From JACCZX01 sp963729165 (GTDB taxonomy: Bacteria > Pseudomonadota > Gammaproteobacteria > Burkholderiales > Burkholderiaceae_F), in the NCBI GenBank assembly GCA_963729165.1, contig CAVSMM010000005.1, positions 1-64,000 on the forward strand: DNA of 64,000 nt, given 5' to 3'. Every line of letters starts with the position of its first letter. Position 1 is the first letter of the stretch. A program made the translations under genes and the position numbers. Below are positions 27,637 through 36,886 of the stretch, in pieces. The notes beneath the pieces were generated by a model. It had not been told where the DNA came from. It saw nothing but the letters and a program-made list of their open reading frames with translations, and searched no databases.

Positions 27637-28280
27637 ACGCACGCGATATCGCGGCCGGTCTCGCTCTGACGATCGGCATTGCTGGTGCGGTATCGGCGTG
27701 GGCCGATCGCCCAGGCTCAGTCGACGTGCCTGCCGGACGGTCGGATGCGGGCGCGTATATCGTTCACCCATTGAGCGATGCAGCGCCGATCGGCACATCC
27801 GATGGCGGTTCGTTGCAACCGGTGGCGGATTTCGAAACACGCGGCCGTGTCTTGCATATCGAGCGCTTCAAACCTTATCAGTCGCTGGTCAATTGGGTCC
27901 CCGGCCTGAGGCCCGCCACGCATGACATCGGCCTCGGATACGGCCCGATGACCGACAGCGCAAATGTTCGGCTCTTCAACTTTTCGCACGAAGGCGCAAG
28001 CAATGGCCTGCGCGCGCTATTCCCGCGCCCGCGCAACGCGATGACGCGCGAAGAGTTCGATCGCCTCGGGCCCCACATCACGAACGTGCATGTGATTCCT
28101 GCGTCCACGGCTGTCTACGATCAACTACGACGCGTGCGGCATGGCGAGCTAGTGACGCTGCGCGGCAAACTGGTCAACGTGCGCGACTCAGCCGGACGCA
28201 TTGCGACCACATCTGTCACGGCCGGTGACCGGGATTGCGAGATCATGTGGCTCGAAGAGTTGCGCATTGCGCGCCTTTAA
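27633..28280 (+). CDS. Uncharacterised exported protein coupled to the metallopeptidase
   Basis: 215 residues from GTG 27633, overlapping the upstream stop. An N-terminal signal or anchor (IAAGLALTIGIAGAVSAWA) precedes a domain with the pattern DIGLGYGPMTDSA, FNFSHEG, HITNVHVIPAS, RVRHGELVTLRGKLVNV and a C-terminal DRDCEIMWLEEL. I recall uncharacterised gammaproteobacterial proteins with a similar DIGLGWGPM, HSANMHLIPA, GDVVxLxGxLV, CELVWVE layout. The GELVTLRGKLV part looks OB-like. No function is known to me; export and pairing with a membrane protease suggest an envelope role. Confidence 0.75.
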   Translation: MNARDIAAGLALTIGIAGAVSAWADRPGSVDVPAGRSDAGAYIVHPLSDAAPIGTSDGGSLQPVADFETRGRVLHIERFKPYQSLVNWVPGLRPATHDIGLGYGPMTDSANVRLFNFSHEGASNGLRALFPRPRNAMTREEFDRLGPHITNVHVIPASTAVYDQLRRVRHGELVTLRGKLVNVRDSAGRIATTSVTAGDRDCEIMWLEELRIARL

Positions 28281-28304
28281 GATCGTCGCGCCTTTAGGAT
28301 CACG

Positions 28305-29435
28305 ATGAACGCGCCTGAATCGCTGTCTCGCCGCTCGAACCTCGACGCCGCACTGCTGGGCCGCGCCGCGCCGCTGCCGATTGCGTCGTACTTCGATCCT
28401 GCGTGGTTCGAGCGCGAGCTGCAACACTTGTTCGCGCCCGGCCCCAACTATGCGGGTAGCGAGCTGATGGTGCCCGAGATCGGCGATTACATGACGCTGC
28501 CGTCGACCGCGCACGGCAAGGTGCTGGTGCACGGGCCGGCCGGCATCAACCTGCTGTCGAACACGTGTCGGCATCGGCAGGGACTGTTGCTCGACGGCAA
28601 GGGCAACAATGCGAACATCGTTTGTCCGCTGCATCGTTGGACCTACGATCTAAACGGCAAGCTGCTGGGCGCGACTGACTTCGACGTCACTCCCGACTGT
28701 TCGCTGCCAAGTACACCGCTGACTCGCTGGAACGGATTGCTGTTCGCAGGACCGCGCGATCCAAATGTCGATCTAGGTGATTTTCCGCTGGCGCCCGACT
28801 ACAGCTATGGCGATTACGTCTTCGAGAAAGCAATCGTTGAAGAGTGCCCGTTTAACTGGAAGGCGTTTCTCGAAATTTATCTGGAGCTGTATCACGTCGA
28901 GGCGATGCACCCAGGATTGCAGAAGTGGGTCGATCCCGACAACTATGAATGGGGTTTCGGCGATCGCTGGAGCTATCAGATCCTCGGCATCAAGGACGGG
29001 TTGAAGTCGCAGACCTCGCCGAACTATCAACGTTATCGAGACACGATTCTCGAATACTCCGGCGGCGAGCTGCCCAAGTACGGGACCATCTGGTCGATCC
29101 TGTATCCGAACGTGATGCTCGAGTGGTATCCCTACTGTCTCGTCGTCAGCACGCTGATTCCGCGCTCGCCCGAACTGACGACCAATATCGTCGAGTTTTA
29201 CTATCCGGAGGAAGTGCAAGCTTTCGAGCGGCAGATCGTCGACGCCCACCAGGCCGCATACGCCGAGTCCGCCGCCGAAGACGCGCAGATCTGCACGCGC
29301 CTTCAGCGGGGCCGGCGCGCACTATGGCTGGCGGGTGAGGACGACGTTGGCCCGTATCACTCACCGCATGAAGACGGCATGATCCACATGCACGACTGGA
29401 TCCGGCGCGAAATGGGCCAGCGTAGAACCGTGTGA
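28305..29435 (+). CDS. Rieske non-heme iron oxygenase, large (alpha) subunit
   Basis: 376 residues. The Rieske [2Fe-2S] ligands are CRH at about residue 88 and CPLH about 18 residues later. The catalytic domain has the mononuclear iron region FLEIYLELYHVEAMHPGL and a C-terminal acid region. The architecture resembles ring-hydroxylating or choline/carnitine-type monooxygenases. No reductase or beta subunit is adjacent, so the electron donor must be encoded elsewhere. Substrate unknown. Confidence 0.85.
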   Translation: MNAPESLSRRSNLDAALLGRAAPLPIASYFDPAWFERELQHLFAPGPNYAGSELMVPEIGDYMTLPSTAHGKVLVHGPAGINLLSNTCRHRQGLLLDGKGNNANIVCPLHRWTYDLNGKLLGATDFDVTPDCSLPSTPLTRWNGLLFAGPRDPNVDLGDFPLAPDYSYGDYVFEKAIVEECPFNWKAFLEIYLELYHVEAMHPGLQKWVDPDNYEWGFGDRWSYQILGIKDGLKSQTSPNYQRYRDTILEYSGGELPKYGTIWSILYPNVMLEWYPYCLVVSTLIPRSPELTTNIVEFYYPEEVQAFERQIVDAHQAAYAESAAEDAQICTRLQRGRRALWLAGEDDVGPYHSPHEDGMIHMHDWIRREMGQRRTV

Positions 29436-29444
29436 AAGAAGCGG

Positions 29445-29978
29445 CTACACCGTGGCCGCTTCTTCGACCGCAATAGCATTCGCCGCAGCCGCGATAACCG
29501 CCGCGATGCGACCGACATCGCGCAGCTGCTCGGTGCTCATGCCGCTCTGCTTCAGCAGCGCGTAGTGCGACTGCACGCAGAAGTGGCACTTGCCGACGAT
29601 TGACGCGGCCAGTGCGTAGAGCTCGAACAAGCGCTTGTCGACACCCGCGTGGGTCGCGTAAGCCTGCATGCGCAATTGCGCGGGCGCGGCCTTCAGCTCG
29701 GCGTCGCCGGTCATTTCCACATACGGATACCAGACGTTGTTCATTCCCATCAAAGCAGCCGCGGTCAGCGCTGCGTTTTTTTCGACCTCCGGTATTGCGG
29801 CCGAGTTGCGAATGATCGCCACCAGGCGTGACGCGCGCGCCGCGAATGCCGCCGCGAGTGCGACGGCGGCGGCTTCGTTGGAAGGCAGCGACGAGCGGCC
29901 GAGTACGCCGTCCAGGTTGATGCGCACATCCTTCGCATAGTCCGGGATCAGCGCTTTGAGTTCGTTGATGTAATCCAT
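29445..29978 (-). CDS. ahpD: Alkyl hydroperoxide reductase AhpD-like, carboxymuconolactone decarboxylase fold
   Basis: 177 residues, helical, starting MDYINELKALIPDYAKDVRINLD. The redox motif is GKCHFCVQSHYALLK, with CxxC and a downstream His as in mycobacterial AhpD. It acts as adaptor that reduces AhpC using lipoamide. It follows ahpC by 19 bp on the same strand, which supports the assignment over a generic CMD protein. Confidence 0.93.
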   Translation of the reverse strand: MDYINELKALIPDYAKDVRINLDGVLGRSSLPSNEAAAVALAAAFAARASRLVAIIRNSAAIPEVEKNAALTAAALMGMNNVWYPYVEMTGDAELKAAPAQLRMQAYATHAGVDKRLFELYALAASIVGKCHFCVQSHYALLKQSGMSTEQLRDVGRIAAVIAAAANAIAVEEAATV

Positions 29979-29997
29979 CGCGATCTCGTTGGCGCCG

Positions 29998-30573
29998 TTA
30001 GTGCGCGACGGCTGCTGCGGCCGGCGTCAGGGTGGCCGTTCCGACCGCACGATTGCAGGGGCATAGCTCGTCGGTTTGCAGGCCGTCGAGTACGCGCAGG
30101 ATCTCTTCCGGGCTGCGACCCACGTTCAGGTTGTTGACTGACACGTGCTGAATCACGTTGTCCGGATCGACGATGAATGTCGCGCGCAGCGCAGCGCCTT
30201 CCTTTGCGTCGCGCACGCCCAGCATGTCGACCAGCGAGCCAGTCGTATCGGCAAACATCCAGTGATTCAAGCGATCCAGGTCTTTGTGGTCACGCCGCCA
30301 TGCAAGCTTGACGAACTCATTGTCCGTCGAGCCGCCGAGCAACACGGCATCGCGATCGTCGAAGTCGTTCGCGAGCTTGGCAAAGCCCACGATTTCGGTC
30401 GGGCAAACGAACGTGAAGTCCTTCGGATAAAAATAGATGACTTTCCACTTGCCGGCGAACGAGCGCTCGGTGACATCTTCGAACGCGCTGACGCCGTTTT
30501 CTTCGTGGTGATTGAAGCCGGGCTTGACACCGACTACGCGGAAAGAATCGAGTTGCTGACCAACGGTTTTCAT
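29998..30573 (-). CDS. ahpC: Peroxiredoxin AhpC (AhpD-dependent type)
   Basis: 191 residues. The peroxidatic Cys is in FYPKDFTFVCPTEIVGF, with the resolving Cys region DELCPCN near the C-terminus; the CxC is typical of the AhpC that partners AhpD instead of AhpF. It reduces H2O2, organic peroxides and peroxynitrite. The gene is first of the pair; the 129 bp up to the divergent transporter should hold its promoter. No oxyR is adjacent. Confidence 0.95.
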   Translation of the reverse strand: MKTVGQQLDSFRVVGVKPGFNHHEENGVSAFEDVTERSFAGKWKVIYFYPKDFTFVCPTEIVGFAKLANDFDDRDAVLLGGSTDNEFVKLAWRRDHKDLDRLNHWMFADTTGSLVDMLGVRDAKEGAALRATFIVDPDNVIQHVSVNNLNVGRSPEEILRVLDGLQTDELCPCNRAVGTATLTPAAAAVAH

Positions 30574-30702
30574 TGACTGCTCCAGTAGTTTAAGAAAGGT
30601 GACGACAACAGGTAAGTGAGGCGTAGTTTAAAGCTATCAACAGGCACTAGTTGATTGTTATTTGCAATTGACGCAATAGGCGCCAACCCGCCGTCTGTAA
30701 CA

Positions 30703-31638
30703 ATGGCGCCTGTGACCGTTTCGCCGCTTCACACTTCCAGTTCTTGGCTCGCCTGGTACTTCGTCGTCGTCTGGGGGTCCGGCTTCCTGGCGACCAAGCT
30801 AGGGCTGCAGTACGCACCACCCCTTACATTTCTGACGCTGCGGTTCGCTTTCGGCATGCTGCTTGTCATCCCGATGGCTGTAGCGATGCGCCCTCGGTGG
30901 CCGGACTCACCTGTGCAGTGGCTACACGTCGCGATCGCCGGCTTGCTGATGCATGCGGTCAATCTGGGTGGCAGCCACTATGCCCAATACCTGGGGATGT
31001 CAGCCGGCATCGCGGCGTTGGTGCTGGCCTTGCAGCCGCTGGTGACGGCGGTGATCGCGGGCCCATTTGTCGGCGAGCGATTGAACGGCTTGCAGTGGAC
31101 CGGTGTCCTGCTCGGATTCGCCGGTGTGGCGCTGGTCGTATGGCACAAGATCGATCTCGATGCGATGAGCACCGCATCGCTGGCCGCGGTGCTCATCGCT
31201 CTCGTCGCCATCACCGCCGGTACGCTGTACCAGCGCAGGTTCTGTCCGGCGGTCGACCTGCGGGCGGCGTCGGTCGTACAGTTTGCGGCCACTCTGCTGC
31301 TCGTTGCGCCACTTGCTTTCGCTGTCGAGGGCTTCCAGTTTCAGATTTCATGGCAACTGATGGCGTCGATCGGTTTTCTCGTGATCTTTGCATCGATCTT
31401 CGCCGTGAACGCGCTGCACACGCTGATGCGCCGCGGTGAGGCCACGCGTGTGACAAGCCTGCTCTATCTGACGCCGATCATCGCAGTAGCACTTGAGTGG
31501 CTGATGTTCGGAATCACTCCGACGTGGCTGACGGCGCTCGGCGTCCTGATCACGTGTGCCGGCGTGGCGTTGGTGGCGCTGAAGTTGAGTGACAAGAGTC
31601 AATTGCAACAGGCCGAAGTGCCTCGAAGCGCGACATAG
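30703..31638 (+). CDS. DMT-family (EamA) transporter
   Basis: 311 residues from ATG 30703 (MAPVTVSPLHTSSSW). It has ten helices in two EamA repeats: YFVVVWGSGFLATKLGLQYAPP, LRFAFGMLL, GGSHYAQYLGMSAGIAALV, and a second repeat ending YLTPIIAVALEWLMFG. Probable exporter of small metabolites; substrate undefined. It is the first of a run of plus-strand genes (MFS, chaC, pdxH) with minimal spacing. Confidence 0.9.
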   Translation: MAPVTVSPLHTSSSWLAWYFVVVWGSGFLATKLGLQYAPPLTFLTLRFAFGMLLVIPMAVAMRPRWPDSPVQWLHVAIAGLLMHAVNLGGSHYAQYLGMSAGIAALVLALQPLVTAVIAGPFVGERLNGLQWTGVLLGFAGVALVVWHKIDLDAMSTASLAAVLIALVAITAGTLYQRRFCPAVDLRAASVVQFAATLLLVAPLAFAVEGFQFQISWQLMASIGFLVIFASIFAVNALHTLMRRGEATRVTSLLYLTPIIAVALEWLMFGITPTWLTALGVLITCAGVALVALKLSDKSQLQQAEVPRSAT

Positions 31639-31648
31639 CCCAGTGAAG

Positions 31649-32815
31649 ATGACGTTGCCGCGCATCATCGCTTTCGTCGTGCTGACGCACACGGCATTCG
31701 GTGCGGCGCGCGTCACTGCGTCGCTATACGCGTTGTCCAACAAGGCGTCGCCGTTTACCGTAGGTGTACTGCTGGCGCTGTACGCGCTGGTGCCTGCATT
31801 GCTTGCCGTACGCGCAGGCCGTTGGCTCGATCAGGTCGGACCGTTTCGTCCGCTGCTGTTGGGCACTCTGATGATGACGGCCGGAGCGGTGCTACCGGCA
31901 GCTTTTTCATACAGCACGGCCGATGTCGCTCCGCTGTTGGTCGCGAGTGCACTGCTGGGCACCGGCTTCATGTACGTGCAGATGACGATGCAGAACCTGG
32001 TCGGCATCATGTCCGAGCCGGGCAGCCGGCCGGCCGCGTTCTCTATGCTGGCACTGGGGTTTTCGACGTCAGGATTGATCGCGCCGGTCGCGAGTGGATT
32101 TTTGATCGATAGCGTCGGCCATCGCGTCACCTTCGCGTTGATCTTCTTACTGATGCTTGTGAGCGTCGTCATTCTGCTTTTACAGCGCGCATTGTTGCCG
32201 GCGCCGCAACCACACGAGGTGACGACCGAGTCGCGCAACCCGTTCGACCTGCTGCGCTTCCCGGCGGTGCGCAATGTGTTGATCGTCAGCGGAATGATTT
32301 CGATGTCGTGGGACTTGCAGCAGTTTCTGGTGCCTGTTTATGGCACGAGCATCGGACTTTCCGCGTCGCAGATTGGACTCGTGCTCGGCAGCTTCGCGGC
32401 CGCCACCTTTGCCATTCGGCTGGCAATGCCGACGTTGTCGCGCCGCTATCGTGAATGGCAGGTGCTGCTCTTCACGCTGATTACCGCCGCGATCGGATTC
32501 GCACTGATTCCATTTTTTACGACGCTGGCGCCGTTGATGGCGGTGGCTTTCCTGCTCGGCCTCGGCCTCGGCGCGGCACAGCCGAACGTAATGTCACTGC
32601 TGCATGACCGCTCGCCGGCAGGCCGGGTCGGCGAAGCGCTCGGCGTTCGCACCACGATCATGAACAGCAGCCACGTGGTCCTGCCGCTGGTGTTCGGTGC
32701 ATTCGGTTCGGTGCTCGGCGCAGGGCCCGCATTCTGGTTGATGGCGAGCATGTTGGGCGCCGGCGGCTGGACGGCGTGGCGCCGCATGAACGTCGAGAGA
32801 CGCCCTTCCGAATGA
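31649..32815 (+). CDS. MFS transporter
   Basis: 388 residues from ATG 31649 (a GTG at 31643 is an alternative). Twelve helices with LLALYALVPALLAVRAGRWLDQVG, the MFS loop 2-3 motif, and LGLGLGAAQPNVMSLLHDRSPAGRVGEALGVR in the C-terminal half. It begins 10 bp after the DMT gene and its stop overlaps the chaC ATG. Substrate unknown; drug or metabolite efflux is possible. Confidence 0.88.
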   Translation: MTLPRIIAFVVLTHTAFGAARVTASLYALSNKASPFTVGVLLALYALVPALLAVRAGRWLDQVGPFRPLLLGTLMMTAGAVLPAAFSYSTADVAPLLVASALLGTGFMYVQMTMQNLVGIMSEPGSRPAAFSMLALGFSTSGLIAPVASGFLIDSVGHRVTFALIFLLMLVSVVILLLQRALLPAPQPHEVTTESRNPFDLLRFPAVRNVLIVSGMISMSWDLQQFLVPVYGTSIGLSASQIGLVLGSFAAATFAIRLAMPTLSRRYREWQVLLFTLITAAIGFALIPFFTTLAPLMAVAFLLGLGLGAAQPNVMSLLHDRSPAGRVGEALGVRTTIMNSSHVVLPLVFGAFGSVLGAGPAFWLMASMLGAGGWTAWRRMNVERRPSE

Positions 32816-33453
32816 ACAAGGTGCCGCTCGATTTTCCGGGGCGAGTGACTGCTGAACAGCAAGCGGCATCGCTGCATAAGGCGATGGCCGGCTGGGACGG
32901 AGCGTCGCCGATGTGGCTGTTCGGCTATGGGTCGCTGATCTGGAATCCCGAAGTGACGTACGACCGCCGCATTACAGCGCGTGTACACGGTTATCACCGA
33001 CGCCTGTGTCTGTGGAGCCGCGTCAACCGCGGCACCATCGAATGCCCAGGGCTGGTCGCCGGGCTCGACCGCGGCGGCGCGTGCGCCGGAGTCGCCTATC
33101 GGTTGCCCGCCAAAACGGCGCGCGAAGAGCTCGAGCGGCTGTGGGAGCGCGAAATGTTCATGGGTTCGTACGCACCACGCTGGCTCGAGTGCCGCCTATA
33201 TGGTCAGGCCGAAAAAAGCACGTTTGTTTCGGCACTGGCATTTGTTGTGCGTCGTGACGCGCCGAACTACGCGGGGAAGCTGACCGAGAAAGAAATTCTC
33301 GCAGTCTTCGCGCGCGGCAGCTGCGGCCGCTTCGGCACCAGCCTCGACTACTTGGTTAGGACCGTCAGCTCGTTGCGCGATCACGGACTGCGAGATCCGC
33401 GCCTTGAACGGCTCGCCCGGCATGCCACCGCTCATGTGCCTAAGATGCCGTAA
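32812..33453 (+). CDS. Glutathione-specific gamma-glutamylcyclotransferase (ChaC family)
   Basis: 213 residues from ATG 32812 in an ATGA overlap. The ChaC signature MWLFGYGSLIWNPE is followed by GYHRRLCLWSRVNRGT, the catalytic Glu region LERLWEREMFMGSYAPRWL and the RGSCGRFGTSLDYL close. It cleaves glutathione to 5-oxoproline and Cys-Gly in the cytosol. The stop TAA overlaps the pdxH start. Confidence 0.92.
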   Translation: MNKVPLDFPGRVTAEQQAASLHKAMAGWDGASPMWLFGYGSLIWNPEVTYDRRITARVHGYHRRLCLWSRVNRGTIECPGLVAGLDRGGACAGVAYRLPAKTAREELERLWEREMFMGSYAPRWLECRLYGQAEKSTFVSALAFVVRRDAPNYAGKLTEKEILAVFARGSCGRFGTSLDYLVRTVSSLRDHGLRDPRLERLARHATAHVPKMP

Positions 33454-34097
33454 TGAACATCGCCGACTTGCGCGTCGAATACAAACGCGGCGAGCTTGAC
33501 GAAAGTCACGCGGATGCCGATCCGATCGCACAGTTTTCACGGTGGTGGAATGAGGCGAGCGCGGCGCAGGTGCGCGAAGCCAACGCAATGACGCTCGCCA
33601 CCGCAGATGCGGACGGCAAGCCCGCGGCGCGCACAGTGTTGTTGAAAGGCTTCGATCAATCGGGCTTTGTGTTCTTCACCAACTACGAAAGCCGCAAAGG
33701 TACCGAACTCGCCGCCAATGCGCGTGCCGCGCTGCTTTTTTTCTGGCCGGAGCTGGAGCGTCAGGTTCGCATCGACGGCGCGGTTGAACGCACGACTGCG
33801 CAAGAATCGGACGAGTACTTTCGCAGCCGACCGTTGGCAAGCCGCCTCGGGGCATGGGCTTCACCGCAGAGTCAACCGATCCCCGGCAAGACGTGGTTGA
33901 TGGCGCGGGTAGCAGAAATGACACTGCGCCACGCAACCGCACCCAGCCGGCCACCCTACTGGGGCGGCTATCGCGTTGTCCCGGATGCCATTGAATTCTG
34001 GCAGGGCCGGCCGTCACGGCTGCACGATCGGCTGCGTTATGCGAGGAACACCGCGTCAACAGGCGCCGGATGGACCCGAACACGTCTGGCGCCCTAG
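33453..34097 (+). CDS. pdxH: Pyridoxamine 5'-phosphate oxidase
   Basis: 214 residues: LRVEYKRGELDESHADADP, REANAMTLATAD, PAARTVLLKGFDQSGFVFFTNYESRKG, RSRPLASRLGAWASPQS, PPYWGGYRVVPDAIEFWQGRPSRLHDR and a final RLAP. All are standard PdxH FMN and PLP-site motifs. It makes pyridoxal phosphate from PNP/PMP. The stretch before RTRLAP (YARNTASTGAGW) deviates from the usual pattern and may contain small indels. Confidence 0.93.
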   Translation: MNIADLRVEYKRGELDESHADADPIAQFSRWWNEASAAQVREANAMTLATADADGKPAARTVLLKGFDQSGFVFFTNYESRKGTELAANARAALLFFWPELERQVRIDGAVERTTAQESDEYFRSRPLASRLGAWASPQSQPIPGKTWLMARVAEMTLRHATAPSRPPYWGGYRVVPDAIEFWQGRPSRLHDRLRYARNTASTGAGWTRTRLAP

Positions 34098-34193
34098 GTA
34101 TGTACCGCGTCTTCGCCGTTCACCTTTCGCGTTTCACCGAGGTTTCTGCGGCTATGATCCGCGCACCAGAGCATGAGCGCCGGGAGAGCATCG

Positions 34194-34865
34194 ATGGCTG
34201 AGCAACAGATCTCGATCATCATCGTCGAGGACGAGCCGGAGTTTCGGCGCCGCTTTGTGCAGATCGTGGAGAACGAGCCCAGCATGAAGCTCGTCGGAGC
34301 GGCATCCAACAAGCGCGAGGCGCAAGCGATCATCGATCGCGAATCGTTCGAAGTCATGCTGATCGATCTGGGTTTGCCCGATGGAAGTGGCATCGAGCTG
34401 ATCCGCCAGGTCAGCCAGAAAAAGCCCGACGTCGACATCATGGTCGTCACGGTGTTCGGCGATGAACAGCACGTCGTGTCCTCGATCGAAGCAGGAGCCA
34501 CCGGCTACATCCTGAAGGACTCGGCGCCTGCCGACGTGATCTCGTGCATTCGTTTGCTGCGAGCCGGCGGATCGCCCGTCAGTCCAGTCGTCGCACGCAG
34601 CGTGCTGCGCGCAATCCGTAACCGGATGAGCACGACGGCACCTGCGCGCCTTCCGGGCACCGAGCAAAATCCGCTGTCCGCCCGCGAGACCGAAATTCTT
34701 CAGCTGCTGGCCAAAGGCATGAGCTTCAACGAGATCGGCGACATTCTCGGCATCTCGCCGCACACCGTGACCGCACACATCAAGAAGATCTATCGCAAGC
34801 TCGCGGTTCACTCGCGCGGCGAAGCTGTGTACGAAGCGACTCAGATGGGATTGCTGAAAAACTAG
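34194..34865 (+). CDS. NarL/LuxR-type response regulator
   Basis: 223 residues from ATG 34194 (GGGAGA upstream; an in-frame ATG at 34173 is less likely). The receiver has acidic pocket IIIVEDEP, phosphoacceptor Asp in LIDLGLPDGSG and Lys in ILKDSAPAD. The C-terminal LuxR HTH is LSARETEILQLLAKGMSFNEIGDILGISPHTVTAHIKKIY. Its TAG overlaps the GTG of the histidine kinase gene, so they form a cognate pair. Confidence 0.93.
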   Translation: MAEQQISIIIVEDEPEFRRRFVQIVENEPSMKLVGAASNKREAQAIIDRESFEVMLIDLGLPDGSGIELIRQVSQKKPDVDIMVVTVFGDEQHVVSSIEAGATGYILKDSAPADVISCIRLLRAGGSPVSPVVARSVLRAIRNRMSTTAPARLPGTEQNPLSARETEILQLLAKGMSFNEIGDILGISPHTVTAHIKKIYRKLAVHSRGEAVYEATQMGLLKN

Positions 34866-36843
34866 TGCCGGAGCGAACTCGCGCTGGCAATCTGGCTGGC
34901 ATCCTCCACGCATTTGCGCGCGCTGTCGCGCTGTTCCTGACCCTTTGCTTCTTTGCACCGCCCGCAGCCGCGGACGAGACGATCAAGATCGAGCGCATCG
35001 AGTGGGTTTCCGGCACGCGCGGGGCCTTTCCAAGCGCTGACTCGCTTTGGCAATCGCACGCGTTGCCGTTGCGCTGGTCGTCCGGCAGCGGCACGAGGCA
35101 AGGCGTCTGGATCCGGCTGATGTTCAACACACCGGAGATTCCAGACGACGGCTGGAGCATGTTGCTCAATCGGCTGCCAACCGGCGGCACGATTTACCTC
35201 AACGGCAAGATGGTGGCCGATCTGCCGCTCGACTCGGAGCGGCGTCACGTTCGGTGGCGTCGACCACATCTGATCAATCTGCCTGCGGGTTTCATGCAGA
35301 GCCGTAACGATGTGCTGATCTATACCTCGTACGGACGTGGGTGTGCACGGTATCGGGCCGATCGACGTTGGCCCGACCGTTGAACTTCAGCCGCGCTATG
35401 GCAACCAGTTTTTCATCAGCCATACGCTGCGCTGGATTTCTCTGTTGCTGACGGTGCTGCTCGCCGCAGGGTTCGCCGCACTGTGGCTACGCCGGCGCTC
35501 TGAGAACCTTTTCGGACTGCTGGCGCTGATGTCGGCGTTCTGGGCGCTGCGCTCGCTGGATCTCGTCTTCGAGTCGATGCCGGCCGATGCGCGTTTCTGG
35601 ATACGTGGCGCGTTCTATCTGGGCACGGCCGTATTTACTGCGGTCGCGACGATCACCATGTGGCGGCAGGGGGGCCGCCATCGGGCGCGAGCCGAACTTG
35701 GACTGATCGTTCTCGCGGCAATGGGGCCGGCGTCTGTACCTGCTTTCGGGCGACACGTTCGATATCACCGCCGGTGCGCTATGGCAGGCGATGATGTTGA
35801 CTGCGCTGGCCACGGGTGTCCTGACGTTAGCGGGACATGCATTGTTCACGCCGTCGTTGATGCTGAAAGGCATCGTGGCGGCGCTGGTGCTGGCGCTCGG
35901 CGCCGCGATTCACGATTACCTCGTCTACATCGGGGTGCTGCCGTTTGCCAGCCCGGAGCTGCTGAACATCGCGACGCCGGTGCTTCTGATCGCGCTCGGC
36001 GCGACGCTGATCGACCGGTTTGTGCGCTCGCTGGCCGACGTCGAGAAGACAAACACCGAGCTTGAAACGAGGATTCACGAGCGCGAGCAACTGCTGAAGC
36101 GCAACTTCGATCGCCTGCGCGAAAGCGAGCGGCTCAAGGCGAGCGCACAAGAGCGCCAACGGATCATGCAGGACATGCACGACGGTCTCGGGTCGCAACT
36201 GCTGTCGTCGCTGATGCTGGTCGAGCGTGGCGCGATGTCGAACGAACAAGTAGCGCAGATCCTGCGCGAGTCGATCGACGATATGCGATTGGCGATCGAC
36301 GCGCTCGCTGCCGAAGATTCGGATCTGCTGGCCGCGTTGGGCAACATGCGCTTTCGCATGGAGCCTCGGCTCAAAGCCGTCGGCATGGATCTGCAATGGG
36401 ATGCGCGCAATCTGCCGGAAGACGTTGACCTCGATCCCAACTCCGTGCTGCCGGTGCTGCGTATCACACAGGAAGCGCTGACCAATGCCATCAAGCATTC
36501 GCGTGCGCGCATGGTGCGCGTGACCCTAGCAATCGATCACGAAGGCGATGCGCAGTGGCTGACGATCCGCGTGACCGACAACGGCCGTGGTCTGGCGGCC
36601 GGCAATGGCACCGGGCGCGGCATGCTGAACATGCGTAACCGCGCTCAGCGAATCGGTGCGTTCCTGAAGTTCGAATCGGTGCCCGGTGCCGGGACCATGA
36701 TTCTGGTGAGGCTGCCACTCGATGCAACACCGGGACCGACCACTCGTGCAATGCAACTATCGCTCGATACCGAAGCGGTGATCGAGCAGGTTCGGCAGGC
36801 CGACGTTGGGGCGCGTGAGCAGCAGGCGCCGAGTGCGCCGTGA
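34865..36843 (+). CDS. Sensor histidine kinase, NarX type, with 7TM input domain; two frameshifts
   Basis: About 655 residues from GTG 34865. A signal peptide (LFLTLCFFAPPAAADE) leads to a ~150-residue periplasmic jelly-roll-like region (WIRLMFNTPEIPDDGW, TIYLNGKMVADLPL), then seven hydrophobic helices and a coiled coil. The kinase follows: HisKA_3 box RQRIMQDMHDGLGSQLL (catalytic His) and ATPase motifs TQEALTNAIKHSRA, VTDNGRGLA, GRGMLNMRNRA. This matches 7TMR-DISM sensor kinases. The frame changes near 35335 and near 35730. The ligand is unknown. Confidence 0.88.
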
Positions 36844-36886
36844 TTTTCCGCCGATAAGGCAGCGTTCGTAAAACATCGCGCCCACC

